Below are positions 8,311 through 18,096 of a DNA stretch of 64,000 nucleotides, piece by piece. The translations under genes were made by a program, and so were the position numbers. The notes under the pieces are model-generated. The model made no database searches. It saw only the letters and a list, made by a program, of their open reading frames with translations, and was not told the DNA's origin. Position 1 is the stretch's first letter, and each line of letters starts with the position of its first letter. Origin of the DNA: Daejeonella sp. JGW-45 (GTDB lineage: Bacteria; Bacteroidota; Bacteroidia; Sphingobacteriales; Sphingobacteriaceae); NCBI RefSeq assembly GCF_029360805.1, contig NZ_JARKNC010000006.1, forward strand, positions 64,199 through 128,198, written 5' to 3'.

Positions 8311-9588
8311 ATGAAAAAAAATCGCAGAGAGTTCTTGCAAATTACAGGCATTGCCGGTGCCGCCATAGCAGGGTCGAGTCTTATGTCGGCCTACGCCTTG
8401 CCGGCAGACGACCAGGTGTTTCCGGCGGAGCCGGCAGCAGGGGATGAGAATCTTAGTATAATAGGTATGTACGGCCCATGGGCGGCAGCCGAAACGACAA
8501 AAGATCTACCTGAGTATTCATTTAGACGAAAAGAATGGTCTGATGTTAACGCCTGGCGAAAGGTCGCCCGTGAGCGTTTGATATCGCGATTAGGGATTCC
8601 TGAAATTGGCCCTGCTCCTAAAGTAACCCTTGTCAAACAATACACTTATGACGGTCTGCATATTGAAGAATTAAGCTGGCAATTGCCGTATGGCCGCGTT
8701 ACCGAAGCCATTTTGATGAAACCAGCAGATGCCCGGGAGCCCTTACCGGGGATTTTGGCATTCCATGACCATGGCGGAGACAAATTCCACGGTAAAGTGA
8801 AAATAATAAAAACTTCTGGCGAGAAGGATCCACTTATAGAAGAGCATCAGAAGAACTATTATGGAGGCCGTGCATGGGCAAATCAACTTGCAAAGAAAGG
8901 ATATACGGTATTGATATCCGATGCTTTTACATTTGCAAGCCGCCGGGTTCTTCTCACGGATGTTCCCGTTCACATGCGGGGTGGATTGGATCCTAAAGAA
9001 CCGGAGAAGCCCGAAAACATAAAAGCTTACAACAAATGGGCAGGCCAGCATGAACATGTAATGGCTAAGTCGTTATTTAGCGCAGGATTAACCTGGCCGG
9101 GTGTGTTCCTTGCTGAAGACAGAATAGCTTTAGATATACTCTGCGCCCGAAAAGATGTAGATGCAAACCGGATCGGATGTGCCGGTTTATCTGGAGGGGG
9201 GCTGAGATCTTTATATATGGGGGCCCTCGATGACAGGATAAAGTGCTGCATCCCGGTAGGATTTATGACGACCAGTAAAGACCTGGTATTACATAAATCT
9301 TATACCCATACATGGATGACATTTACACCATTGCTCCCTAAAGAGCTGGATTTCGCTGAGATAGTAGGGGTGCGTGCCCCGCTGCCTACGCTGATATTGA
9401 ACAACAACGAAGACGGCCTATTCACCCTGAGCGAAATGAAGGAAGCAGACCGGATTCTAAGTGAAGTCTATAAGAAAGCCAGTGCAACAGATAAATACAA
9501 ATGTTCATTTCATCCCGGGATTCACAAATTTGATGTCGATATGCAACAAGAGGCGTTCGAGTGGTTCGATCGCTGGCTAAAAATCTGA
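8311..9588 (+). CDS. Tat-exported alpha/beta hydrolase (Abhydrolase_7/acetyl esterase-like)
   Basis: Predicted periplasmic serine hydrolase of 425 aa. The N-terminus has a twin-arginine motif (RREFLQ, residues 5-10), a hydrophobic stretch (GIAGAAIAGSSLMSAYA) and a likely cleavage site near 30. The hydrolase core shows an HDHGG oxyanion-type motif (152-156), the nucleophile elbow GLSGG with Ser294, a candidate acid at Asp368 (NNEDG), and His405 in GIHKF. Similar proteins include acetyl-xylan esterase- and dienelactone-hydrolase-like enzymes, so ester cleavage is likely but the substrate is unknown. It sits 57 bp after sigma A and 133 bp before fecR A, splitting the usual sigma-fecR pair. Confidence 0.85.
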   Translation: MKKNRREFLQITGIAGAAIAGSSLMSAYALPADDQVFPAEPAAGDENLSIIGMYGPWAAAETTKDLPEYSFRRKEWSDVNAWRKVARERLISRLGIPEIGPAPKVTLVKQYTYDGLHIEELSWQLPYGRVTEAILMKPADAREPLPGILAFHDHGGDKFHGKVKIIKTSGEKDPLIEEHQKNYYGGRAWANQLAKKGYTVLISDAFTFASRRVLLTDVPVHMRGGLDPKEPEKPENIKAYNKWAGQHEHVMAKSLFSAGLTWPGVFLAEDRIALDILCARKDVDANRIGCAGLSGGGLRSLYMGALDDRIKCCIPVGFMTTSKDLVLHKSYTHTWMTFTPLLPKELDFAEIVGVRAPLPTLILNNNEDGLFTLSEMKEADRILSEVYKKASATDKYKCSFHPGIHKFDVDMQQEAFEWFDRWLKI

Positions 9589-9623
9589 TCATTCGAATAA
9601 AATCAGAACAATTACTTGCGGGT

Positions 9624-9721
9624 TAAAGATATTTTCTTTTTGACTAACCCTATTTCCTGTCCCGCTTGTCCTTACTGTTATAGGGCAGGTAGCAACCCTC
9701 CTTAACCTAAAACTTTGAAGT
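9624..9721 (+). promoter_or_regulatory. Putative regulated promoter/leader of fecR A
   Basis: The stretch from TAAAGATATTTTC through GACTAACCCTATTT to CTTGTCCTTACTGTTATAGGG ending at the fecR ATG is closely matched at 29123-29218, before the decayed fecR start. A weaker echo (TCTTCCTGTCTTGTATTTAAATAGAG in part) precedes fecR C near 47910-47940. Conservation of non-coding sequence in front of fecR points to an ECF-sigma-dependent or other regulated promoter. The exact -35 and -10 elements are not assigned. Confidence 0.45.
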
Positions 9722-10738
9722 ATGTCTATTCATAGATTTAAATATCTTTTTCAGCGATTTGTAGATAAATCGGCCAGCAAGGAAGAAACTGATGAATTTT
9801 TGTCTATGATGGACAGAAATAATTATGATGAGAAGATTAAGGAGCTACTGGATGAATTCTGGAAGGAGCCGCACTCGTTCAAATCGTTGGAAGACGGGAA
9901 AGCCGAGCGGATTTTCAATCACATAATATCTTCTGACCGTAACGAAAGACAGGCCGCCAGAACCCGAGTAATTAATATAAGGGGCATGGCTGCTGCAGCC
10001 ATAGTCGTATTAATTGGTATTGCCGTGCTTTTCTATCGGCCTTTCAGCCCTCAAACAGATGCTACCGTTAAGCATATCAGGGCGTCTGAGACGCCCAGGA
10101 CCTCAATTCCACCGCGACGTTTTATAAATCTTCCAGACGGTAGCTCCGTCATCCTTAACGGGAATAGTAAACTGGACTTTTCAGCTTTTAATAAAAACGG
10201 CAAAAGAGAGGTCATCCTTACTGGGGAAGCATTTTTTGATATTATTCATGATAAAGCCCGTCCCTTTATAGTGTATACGGGAAAGCTCAGAACAACAGTG
10301 CTTGGCACTAAATTTAATATCAAGGCTAGTCGCGGAAGCCGGACCGTAACAGTTACCGTAAAAAAGGGTAAGGTAAAAGTAGGTGATAGTAAGCGTACAT
10401 ATAATTATATCGATCCCAACCAGCAAGTCGTCTTTAATGCAGAAAAGACCACGTATGTGAAGAAGGCTGTTAAATCGGAAGAGGTTATATCATGGGTTGC
10501 AGGGGATATGTATTTCGACGATGTAAGTATGATAGATGTAGCTAATCAGCTTCAGGAGCGCTTCGGCATTTCCATAGTGTTCGCTAACGAGCTTGTAAAA
10601 AAATGCCGGTTCAGTGCAACTTTCCTGAAGACCCAGAGCCTGGAACAGATACTAAATATAATCGGTGAGTTTAATAACATTAAATACCAATTCCGGAACA
10701 AGGACACAATAGTGCTGGACGGAGCAGGATGTAATTAA
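9722..10738 (+). CDS. FecR family anti-sigma factor (locus A)
   Basis: Inner-membrane sigma regulator of 338 aa. The cytoplasmic N-terminal sigma-binding part (residues 1-85) is followed by one membrane segment (about 88-106) and a periplasmic FecR domain (about 115-225: LPDGSSVILNGNSKL, GEAFFDI, VLGTKFNI). A C-terminal DUF4974-type domain (about 255-330: WVAGDMYFDDVSMIDVANQL) receives the signal from the SusC N-terminal STN domain. It is followed by the STN-bearing SusC at 10921. Its cognate sigma factor is presumably the one at 7657. Confidence 0.93.
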   Translation: MSIHRFKYLFQRFVDKSASKEETDEFLSMMDRNNYDEKIKELLDEFWKEPHSFKSLEDGKAERIFNHIISSDRNERQAARTRVINIRGMAAAAIVVLIGIAVLFYRPFSPQTDATVKHIRASETPRTSIPPRRFINLPDGSSVILNGNSKLDFSAFNKNGKREVILTGEAFFDIIHDKARPFIVYTGKLRTTVLGTKFNIKASRGSRTVTVTVKKGKVKVGDSKRTYNYIDPNQQVVFNAEKTTYVKKAVKSEEVISWVAGDMYFDDVSMIDVANQLQERFGISIVFANELVKKCRFSATFLKTQSLEQILNIIGEFNNIKYQFRNKDTIVLDGAGCN

Positions 10739-10791
10739 TCGTAACAAGAAACGGATATGGAAAGAAAAATGAAACTACCACCCTGAAAAAA

Positions 10792-10834
10792 AACCCTCAA
10801 ATATCTTCACGGCAATGAAGGTTCTTGGAGGGTT
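10792..10834 (+). promoter_or_regulatory. Leader hairpin between fecR A and susC A
   Basis: AACCCTC (10792-10798) pairs perfectly with GAGGGTT (10828-10834), with an inner CTTC/GAAG stem (10805-10808, 10817-10820). No T-run follows, so it is not a classical terminator. Hairpins sit at the same place before susC B and susC C, which suggests a role in mRNA stability or differential expression. Confidence 0.45.
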
Positions 10835-10920
10835 CCGCCATCAGATATTAACCTGAGGCATGTTTTAAAATAATTCATCCCCTAGAAAGGATATTGATAA
10901 CCTTAAAACCTTGTAAAAAT

Positions 10921-13900
10921 ATGAAATATTTTACAATTACTACACGGGAGGGTACCCACGTTGCATTTCTGTCGGCAAAGAAAACCCCCAAATTTAATAT
11001 AGCACAACTTATGAGAATCGGCTTTGTATCTTTAGCCTTAGTATTAATTACTTTTCAATTGTTGCTAGCTCTGCCCGTTAAGAGCCAAAAGATCAGTGCG
11101 GTCGAAGTAAAGCTGGAATTAAAAAATGAAACTTTGCTCGCTGCTTTTAAAAAGATAGAGCAGCAAACACCGTTTCGGTTTGTCTACAGGAAAGGCGACC
11201 TTATATCTCTTCCTTCAAAGAGTATCACTTCCTCTACATATACCGTCGAAGAAGCGCTAAACCTATTGCTGGCAAATACTGAATTTTCCTACAGGCAAAT
11301 TGACAATAACGTACTGATAGTGACCGGCCAGTCTATGCCTGATCAGCAGCAAGTTGATAACTTCGCGGATATTCCCATCCGGGGCCAGGTGACCGACACG
11401 AAGGGGGAAACCTTACCGGGAGTAAGTATCAAACTAAAAGGCACGCAGGTGGGTACTACAACTGATGTCAATGGAAATTATTCAATCAACGTTCCGGATA
11501 GAAACAGCATTCTTGTTTTTACGTACATAGGATTCGTTACCCGTGAAGTAACAGTGAATGATAATACAACGTTGAACGTCAATCTTGACGCTGCAAATAC
11601 AGCGTTAAATGAGGTGGTTGTAACTGCGCTGGGTATTAAACGTGCGGCTAAATCGCTTACCTATTCGGCGCAGGTGATTGATGGCGCTAGCCTGGATGAA
11701 GCAAAGGAAACAAACGTTATTAATTCCCTGCAGGGAAAAGTTGCGGGTGTAGTAATTTCTAAAAGTGCTACGGGGCCGGGTAGTTCCTCACGCGTGATAT
11801 TAAGGGGAAACCGCTCAATAACAGGTGGCAATGAACCTTTGTATGTAATTGATGGTGTTCCGATGAATAGCGGTAAAAGAGCTTCAGGCGGAGGGTCTTT
11901 CGGCGGACGCGATGGCGGGGGTGGTATATCGATGATCAATCCGGATAATATCGAAAGTATGACTGTACTTAAGGGAGCATCAGCGGCAGCGCTTTATGGC
12001 AGTGCAGGGCAAAATGGTGCAATCGTAATTACTACTAAGAGCGGAAAGACTGGTAATATAATGGTGGATTATAATGGTGGTTTTACTGTCGATAAGGCCA
12101 TTGATCTTCCCGAACTTCAGTATGAATACGGCCAGGGAGATGGCGGTATCTATTTGCCAGGCTCTGAACATAGTTATGGTGCAAAAGCCGATGGTCGTAT
12201 GGTTACGCTATGGAACGGAAGCAGTGTTCCTTATGTGGGGCAGCCGGATAATCTAAAGAATTTTTTCAGGGAGGCTAAAACCTACAATAACTCAATAAGC
12301 GCAAGTGGTGGAAACGACAAAATGCGGACCCATTTCTCTTATGGAAATACAACCGCTGAGGGGATACTTCGTAACAACGATATGGTAAGGCACAATGTTG
12401 ATCTTAAATTGGACAACAACATTTCGAAGAAACTTTCATTCTCGACCAAAATAAGTTATATCTACCAGGAAGTAAATAATATGCCCGCGACAGGAGAAGC
12501 AGGTTATGCGTTATCGTCAATGTATCGGGCTCCGACATCTATTCCTTTAGATGAGATAAAGAAGTATAATTATTTTGACGTTAACGGTGTTGAATGGCAA
12601 AGCTATTGGAAACCTAATTCGTCCATTTTATCCAATCCATATTGGGATATGGAAAGGGATCTGTTTTTTGAAAAGAAAGACCGGGTGCTTGGATTATTTT
12701 CGGCAAAATATGACTTCAATGACTGGTTGAACTTCCAGATTCGCGGAAGCATTGATAAGACCCTCGAAAAAACAGACCGCAAGATCTATAACGATACCTA
12801 CACTACTTATGGAATTGGGTCAACTTATGTAGTCGAAGATTTTATGCGGCAAAGTACAAACGTCGATGCATTATTATCGTTCAATCGCACCATAAATAGC
12901 AATTTTGACCTGTCCGGAAACCTCGGTGGATCCCTGCAACAAGGTAGTGCTACCAGTGCCTCTGTCGATGCACGTGGTTTGAGTAAGCAAAACTATTTCT
13001 TTTTAGTAAATGCCAAGAATCCTTTGGCTCTGAATGGGTATTCTCAAAGTCCGCAAGTGCAGTCGATTTATGGAACAGTCACTTTGTCGTATAAGGACTA
13101 CCTGTTCCTGGATGCAACTGCCCGTAACGATTGGTCGTCGGCGCTGCCTAAAGGCAATCAATCCTACTTTTATCCTTCTGTAGGTGTGACTGGAATTGTA
13201 TCAGAAATGTTCACTCTTCCTTCATGGATTTTGTATGGTAAACTTAGAACGTCCTTAGCCTATTCTGGTTCAGGGGGCGCGGCATACCGTGATCGCAATT
13301 ACTATTCTGTCGCAAACGGCGGATTTATTGGAACGCCATCTACACGCTCTCTCCCTACTTACAAACCTGAGTTAACATCTGCATTTGAAGTTGGAACTGA
13401 GTGGCGTTTATTCGAAGGAAGAGTTGGTATTGATTTTACATACTATACCACGGACACTAAAAATCAATTGATTACTATATCCACTCCGGCTGCATCATTG
13501 TTCAGTAGTCAGTATATCAATGCGGGGCTGATCAATAACAATGGAGTTGAAGCAACATTGAATCTAACACCTGTGCGATCTAAGACGTTCACGTGGGATG
13601 CGTCTTTTAATTACGCCAAGAATAATAATAAAATCATCCGCCTTACCGACGAAGTGACCAGAGCTGTTATGTCTGATGACAGGCAGGTTCTGGTAGATGC
13701 TTCAGTTGGCGGAAGTTATGGTGATATGTATGTGATCGGATGGCAAAGGGATGCACAGGGCAGACCGTTGGTTACGAGCACAGGAAGTCCTATGCTTACG
13801 GCAAAGAACCAATATGCCGGTAATTTTAATCCAAACTACAATCTTGGTTTCAATAATACATTGTCGTTTAAGGATCTTTCCTTAGGGTTTTTGCTCGACT

Positions 13901-14349
13901 ATAGAAACGGCGGAACGGTAATTGCCGGTACTCAGGCGCTGCTGGATGCGGATGGTCATTCCAAGGCATCTCTCAGAGGACGGGAAGGCGGAATTATCTT
14001 GGATGCCTATACTGTTGACGGGCAAAAAAATACCAAGAGCATTACTTCACAAAGCTATTTTGGAACAATTGGTGAAAGATATCCGGCAGGTGAATTCTAT
14101 GCATATACAGGAACAAACTTAAGGTTGAGAGAAGTGGTTCTGGGGTATAACCTGACCAATCTATTCTCTGAAAAAGGATTTATTCGTGGTGCAAGGGTTT
14201 CACTTGTGGGCAGAAACCTTTTCTTCCTCTACAAGGATGCACCGTTTGATCCGGAATTGCTTTTAGGCACAGGGAATGTGGCAGGTAGTGAATATAATTC
14301 GCTGCCAAGCACGAGAAATATCGGTCTTAACCTGAAACTTTCGTTTTAA
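10921..14349 (+). CDS. SusC/RagA family TonB-dependent transporter with STN domain (locus A)
   Basis: Outer-membrane TonB-dependent channel of 1142 aa from the ATG at 10921 (a TTG at 10894 would add 9 aa). Layout: long N-terminal extension with a membrane/signal segment at about 31-56, STN signalling domain (about 63-115), carboxypeptidase-regulatory-like domain (about 152-228), the SusC signature VVVTALGIKR, plug, then a 22-strand-type barrel ending in LKLSF. The STN domain and preceding fecR indicate a transporter that also senses its substrate. It pairs with the SusD lipoprotein downstream. The TALGI signature is shared with susC B and differs from locus C. Confidence 0.94.
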   Translation: MKYFTITTREGTHVAFLSAKKTPKFNIAQLMRIGFVSLALVLITFQLLLALPVKSQKISAVEVKLELKNETLLAAFKKIEQQTPFRFVYRKGDLISLPSKSITSSTYTVEEALNLLLANTEFSYRQIDNNVLIVTGQSMPDQQQVDNFADIPIRGQVTDTKGETLPGVSIKLKGTQVGTTTDVNGNYSINVPDRNSILVFTYIGFVTREVTVNDNTTLNVNLDAANTALNEVVVTALGIKRAAKSLTYSAQVIDGASLDEAKETNVINSLQGKVAGVVISKSATGPGSSSRVILRGNRSITGGNEPLYVIDGVPMNSGKRASGGGSFGGRDGGGGISMINPDNIESMTVLKGASAAALYGSAGQNGAIVITTKSGKTGNIMVDYNGGFTVDKAIDLPELQYEYGQGDGGIYLPGSEHSYGAKADGRMVTLWNGSSVPYVGQPDNLKNFFREAKTYNNSISASGGNDKMRTHFSYGNTTAEGILRNNDMVRHNVDLKLDNNISKKLSFSTKISYIYQEVNNMPATGEAGYALSSMYRAPTSIPLDEIKKYNYFDVNGVEWQSYWKPNSSILSNPYWDMERDLFFEKKDRVLGLFSAKYDFNDWLNFQIRGSIDKTLEKTDRKIYNDTYTTYGIGSTYVVEDFMRQSTNVDALLSFNRTINSNFDLSGNLGGSLQQGSATSASVDARGLSKQNYFFLVNAKNPLALNGYSQSPQVQSIYGTVTLSYKDYLFLDATARNDWSSALPKGNQSYFYPSVGVTGIVSEMFTLPSWILYGKLRTSLAYSGSGGAAYRDRNYYSVANGGFIGTPSTRSLPTYKPELTSAFEVGTEWRLFEGRVGIDFTYYTTDTKNQLITISTPAASLFSSQYINAGLINNNGVEATLNLTPVRSKTFTWDASFNYAKNNNKIIRLTDEVTRAVMSDDRQVLVDASVGGSYGDMYVIGWQRDAQGRPLVTSTGSPMLTAKNQYAGNFNPNYNLGFNNTLSFKDLSLGFLLDYRNGGTVIAGTQALLDADGHSKASLRGREGGIILDAYTVDGQKNTKSITSQSYFGTIGERYPAGEFYAYTGTNLRLREVVLGYNLTNLFSEKGFIRGARVSLVGRNLFFLYKDAPFDPELLLGTGNVAGSEYNSLPSTRNIGLNLKLSF

Positions 14350-14400
14350 CTCCCGGTGAGTTAGCTGTTGGTAAGTTTTAAACTTTTAAAATTATTTGAA

Positions 14401-15957
14401 ATGAAATACCCAAAATCAACATATAAAGGAATACTGACCGGTTTAACATTTTTGCTGGCTATTTCCTGGACTGGATGCACTAAAAACTTTGAAGAAAGAA
14501 ACACCAGTCCAACAGGATTGGAAACTCTGGATGCTACAGACCTTAAATCTTTATTTCCTACTGCATTATACAATGGATGGAATATTGCATTCCAGACGGG
14601 GCAGAATCTTACTGCAGGAATGTATAGTCAATATTTTAATTGCACGCAGGTTGCATTCGGATCCCACCGCTATGTAATTAATCAGCAGTGGATGGCAAGT
14701 ACCTGGACCGGACTTTATGTATCGACGATGCCGGCAATGGTTAATATTATAGATAATTCCAAAGACTTGCCAACGATGAATGCAATTGCGCGGATTTGGA
14801 AAGTATATATCCTAAATCGGTACACCGATTATTTCGGTCCCATACCATACTCTCAAATAGGTAAGTTCAAAGAAGGCGAAGGTGTAGCTTATGATTCCCA
14901 AAAAGATATCTATTTCGACTTTTTCAAGGAATTGACCGAAGCTTCAAAGTTGTTGAAGGATAATATGGCTAAGCCATCATTTGGAGATAAGGATCTTATT
15001 TTCAAAGGTGATAACGCTAAATGGCTTAAATTCGCCAATACACTCAGATTAAGATTGGCACTCCGCATTTCAGGAGTAGAGCCTGCAAAAGCCAAAATGG
15101 AAGCTGAGGCCGCCTACGCAGATGGGGTTATGTTAAGTCCAAGTGATGATGCCTTTATGACCGCTTCGGCAGCAACGAGAAATTACCTGAATTATATCTC
15201 TGCATGGAATGAATTCAGGATGAGTGCTAATATGGAAAGCCTGCTTGTTGGCTACAAGGATCCACGTTTACCATTATTCTTTAGTCCTGCCAAGGCGGAT
15301 GGCAAGTATCGCGGAGGCAGAAGCGGAATGATCCCTTCTGAACAGACAGTTGGTTTTAATACCTATGATTATACTTCAGATCTGGGGCCGAGGTTCAATC
15401 CATCGCTAATGAACAGCAATCCATTGATTGTAATGGTTTCCGCCGAAGCTTATTTCTTGCGGGCAGAGGGAGCTATGAACGGATGGAATATGGGCGGAAC
15501 TGCTAAAGATTTATATGAAAAGGGAATTGAGACCTCCATGCATACCTGGGGAATTTCCGATGCGTTGGTAATCAGTACCTACATCAACGGTACCAGCTTA
15601 CCCATAGCACCAGCACCTGAGAATGGTTGGAATACTCCTCCTTTGACAGATATCCCTGTGAAATTTTCAAGCATTCCGGAAAAGCAAAGAGAGCAGATCG
15701 GTACCCAGAAATGGCTTGCAATCTATCCTAGTGATATGGAAGCATGGGCTGAGATGCGCCGTACAGGTTATCCAAAAATGTACCCGTTGATTCATTCTGA
15801 CAATGATGACATGCCTAAGGATCAGATGATCAGACGTATTGTTTTTACAAATAAGGATCGCGAGGCAAATTCCAAAGCTGTTACAGCTGCAATTGCGCTA
15901 TTGGGACCGGGAGGAGATAAAGTCAGTACGCGATTATGGTGGGATGTGAAACCCTAG
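14401..15957 (+). CDS. SusD/RagB family outer-membrane lipoprotein (locus A)
   Basis: Substrate-binding lid protein of the SusC channel, 518 aa from the ATG at 14401. That start gives a clean lipoprotein signal with lipobox SWTGC (Cys26); a TTG 33 bp upstream is less likely. The sequence has the SusD-like TPR helical pattern (LKSLFPTALYNGWN near the mature N-terminus, IARIWKVYILNRYTDYFG, YFLRAEGAMNGWN, QKWLAIYPSDMEAWAEMRRTG). It resembles the SusD-like_2 subgroup, as does its neighbour at 21607, rather than the classic RagB type of locus C. The ligand is unknown. Confidence 0.92.
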   Translation: MKYPKSTYKGILTGLTFLLAISWTGCTKNFEERNTSPTGLETLDATDLKSLFPTALYNGWNIAFQTGQNLTAGMYSQYFNCTQVAFGSHRYVINQQWMASTWTGLYVSTMPAMVNIIDNSKDLPTMNAIARIWKVYILNRYTDYFGPIPYSQIGKFKEGEGVAYDSQKDIYFDFFKELTEASKLLKDNMAKPSFGDKDLIFKGDNAKWLKFANTLRLRLALRISGVEPAKAKMEAEAAYADGVMLSPSDDAFMTASAATRNYLNYISAWNEFRMSANMESLLVGYKDPRLPLFFSPAKADGKYRGGRSGMIPSEQTVGFNTYDYTSDLGPRFNPSLMNSNPLIVMVSAEAYFLRAEGAMNGWNMGGTAKDLYEKGIETSMHTWGISDALVISTYINGTSLPIAPAPENGWNTPPLTDIPVKFSSIPEKQREQIGTQKWLAIYPSDMEAWAEMRRTGYPKMYPLIHSDNDDMPKDQMIRRIVFTNKDREANSKAVTAAIALLGPGGDKVSTRLWWDVKP

Positions 15958-15990
15958 ATCAATTTCTTTAATATTTTATCTTTATCCGCG

Positions 15991-16030
15991 TATGGGATAT
16001 CCGAGCTATAATTCGGGTATCCCATATTTC
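15991..16030 (+). terminator. Terminator after locus A
   Basis: TATGGGATATCCGA (15991-16004) pairs with TTCGGGTATCCCATA (16012-16026), giving about 14 bp with one wobble, followed by TTTCTTT. It ends the locus A unit 34 bp after the susD stop. Confidence 0.85.
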
Positions 16031-16141
16031 TTTATGAGGAATACTTGATCTCTGGCGGAAGACAACTTGATTTTTTGAAAATAACTATGTTATTGAGTTG
16101 TGGAAATATTCTTATATTGGTCTTGCTTAACTTAAACTGTC

Positions 16142-16696
16142 TTGAAATATAAGTCTTCAACGGATAAGGAATTGCTTGAATATTTAAAAGCGGCCGAACA
16201 TGGAGCGTTTACTGAAATTTACAACAGGTATTGGAAACGACTCCTGGCCATTGCTTATAATTTTAGTAAAGACAAAGCTATTGCTCAGGATGTTGTTCAG
16301 GAAATATTCACCCGGCTTTGGGTCAAGCATGCCGAACTTGAGATTGAGTCATTGAACTGCTACCTGGCTACCGCTGTAAGATTCTCGGTACTCAAACTTA
16401 TCTACAGACAGAAGAGAAGATTGGAGATTGAAGCCCAGAATTGTAAGGATGAGCTATCAACACTTAGCGAAGACCAGATCGAGGCCAGGTTTACCCAAGA
16501 ATACATTAACAAAATAGTGGAGTACCTTCCGGAAAACTGCCGGATGGTGTTTAAATATAGTCGCAATTCTGGTTTATCTATTTCCGAAATTTCAATGGAA
16601 TTAGGAATTTCAAAGAAAACAGTCGAAGGACATCTTACCAAGGGTTTGAAAACTATCCGGTTGAGCTTGAGAGACGGATTCCATTTTTTCTTTTAG
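16142..16696 (+). CDS. ECF-type RNA polymerase sigma factor (locus B)
   Basis: ECF sigma factor of 184 aa. Region 2 (about residues 18-85) includes HGAFTEIYNRYWKRL and AQDVVQEIFTRLWVK. Region 4 (about 120-178) includes LPENCRMVFKYSRNSGLSISEISMEL and SKKTVEGHLTKGL. The start is TTG at 16142, with an in-frame TAA two codons upstream, so no ATG option exists in front of region 2. It lies between the locus A terminator and fecR B. The predicted role is to activate locus B when susC B signals through FecR B; it may also drive the catabolic genes that follow. Confidence 0.92.
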   Translation: MKYKSSTDKELLEYLKAAEHGAFTEIYNRYWKRLLAIAYNFSKDKAIAQDVVQEIFTRLWVKHAELEIESLNCYLATAVRFSVLKLIYRQKRRLEIEAQNCKDELSTLSEDQIEARFTQEYINKIVEYLPENCRMVFKYSRNSGLSISEISMELGISKKTVEGHLTKGLKTIRLSLRDGFHFFF

Positions 16697-16798
16697 CGTT
16701 CAGCGTCTTTTCCGGGTAATCTTTTTTATTTTCTTTTCGGGCAAGGGTAGTACGACCCCTTATGGTACTTTATGTATATAAGCCTAAATGGGTGAGCT

Positions 16799-17977
16799 AT
16801 GCAAAAAGAAGAAATCCACCAACTAATTGAGAAATACCTTCACAACACTGCTTCCCAGGAAGAGATTGATAGCTTGTTTGCATGGTATAGATCTGAGCTT
16901 AGCGCGGAAGTTGAATGGGATTTAGACGAAGCTGAGGATGAAGCCCATGTAAAGACAATGATTTTTTCCAAAATTGTAAATGATGAAAGAATCAGCAGAC
17001 GGCGCTACATTAACCCAATTTACTATGCAATAAGTATTGCAGCCAGTATCCTGCTGTTTCTGGTGGCTGGTTTATATTATTACTCCGGTAATGTAACAGA
17101 GCAAATGGCTGTTGCTGATAAGGTTGTTGCCAAAGCAAAGCCAAAAGATATACTTCCTGGCGGCCACAAAGCCATACTTACCCTGGCAGATGGACGAAAG
17201 ATTGTTCTTGATGATTCTCAGAACGGAATTGTGATCAATCAAAACGGTATCAATGTTCACAAAAATTCGAACGGAATAATAGAGTATACGCTTACTAATC
17301 AGCGTAAGGGTGCTCCGGACGAATTAGCGGATAATGCTAAGGTCATTTACAATACTATTGAAACTCCGGTTGGTGGTAAATTTCAATTAAACCTTGCTGA
17401 TGGAAGTAAAGTATGGCTGAACTCCGCCTCGTCTTTGCGTTTCCCTGTTATTTTCACGGATGACACGCGGCAGGTAGAGTTGAAGGGGGAAGCCTACTTT
17501 GAGGTTTCCAGGGATATTCATCGTAAATTCTCTGTTCGTTCTGGTAACCAGTCAGTCGAAGTGCTTGGAACGCACTTTAATATCAATGCCTATTCTGATG
17601 AACCGACAATTACGACAACGCTGATCGAGGGGAAAGTCCGGGTAATTGAACTTAATACAAAAGAGTCTCAGATTCTGCAACCGGGAGAACAATCAAAAGT
17701 TGACAGAAATATAAGGATACAGCGTACAACCGATACGCAAACAGAGGTAGCCTGGAAAGACGGTTATTTTTATTTTGAGAATGCCCCAATAGAAACTGTA
17801 ATGCGTCAGCTTGGAAGATGGTATGGAGTGACAGCTAAATACGAGGGGGTCTTGCCGCAACATCATTTTGCCGGGGCGATATCGACTAACTTAACGCTTC
17901 TGGAAGTATTGGAAATTCTTGAAAAAAGCAATGTACATTTTCGATTGGAAGGGAAGGAGGTTGTCGTTATGCCGTAA
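16799..17977 (+). CDS. FecR family anti-sigma factor (locus B)
   Basis: Sigma regulator of 392 aa with a cytoplasmic domain (residues 1-70), a membrane segment at about 75-95 and a periplasmic FecR domain (about 180-285: TPVGGKFQLNLADGSKVWLN, GEAYFEV, VLGTHFNINAY). The C-terminal DUF4974 domain (about 318-390: WKDGYFYFENAPIETVMRQL, ending EGKEVVVMP) is the part that meets the STN domain. It carries the extra region between the membrane and FecR domain common in Sphingobacteriaceae (KAILTLADGRKIVLDD). It is closer to FecR C than to FecR A in length and motifs. Confidence 0.94.
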   Translation: MQKEEIHQLIEKYLHNTASQEEIDSLFAWYRSELSAEVEWDLDEAEDEAHVKTMIFSKIVNDERISRRRYINPIYYAISIAASILLFLVAGLYYYSGNVTEQMAVADKVVAKAKPKDILPGGHKAILTLADGRKIVLDDSQNGIVINQNGINVHKNSNGIIEYTLTNQRKGAPDELADNAKVIYNTIETPVGGKFQLNLADGSKVWLNSASSLRFPVIFTDDTRQVELKGEAYFEVSRDIHRKFSVRSGNQSVEVLGTHFNINAYSDEPTITTTLIEGKVRVIELNTKESQILQPGEQSKVDRNIRIQRTTDTQTEVAWKDGYFYFENAPIETVMRQLGRWYGVTAKYEGVLPQHHFAGAISTNLTLLEVLEILEKSNVHFRLEGKEVVVMP

Positions 17978-18006
17978 AAATAATCGAAAGAAGGCATAAG
18001 AAAAAA

Positions 18007-18030
18007 CCAGAAGCGTTGTCGCGCCCCTGG
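18007..18030 (+). promoter_or_regulatory. Leader hairpin between fecR B and susC B
   Basis: CCAG (18007-18010) and CTGG (18027-18030) enclose AAGCGTTGTCGCGCCC, which can itself form GCG/CGC. The layout matches the stronger hairpin before susC C (49164-49192), including a shared AAG-y-G-k-TG core and a following CT-AAA. The stem is weak on its own; the positional conservation is the main support. Confidence 0.4.
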
Positions 18031-18096
18031 CTAAAGTCTGGCCTTCGGATAAAAAATTATTGAGATAGTTTATTGATCACCAAACCAAACAAATTT

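Noticed and set aside
8265-8447. Small open frame overlapping the start of the Tat-exported hydrolase
   Set aside because: The hydrolase frame has a full Tat signal and conserved domain; the overlapping frame has no family features.
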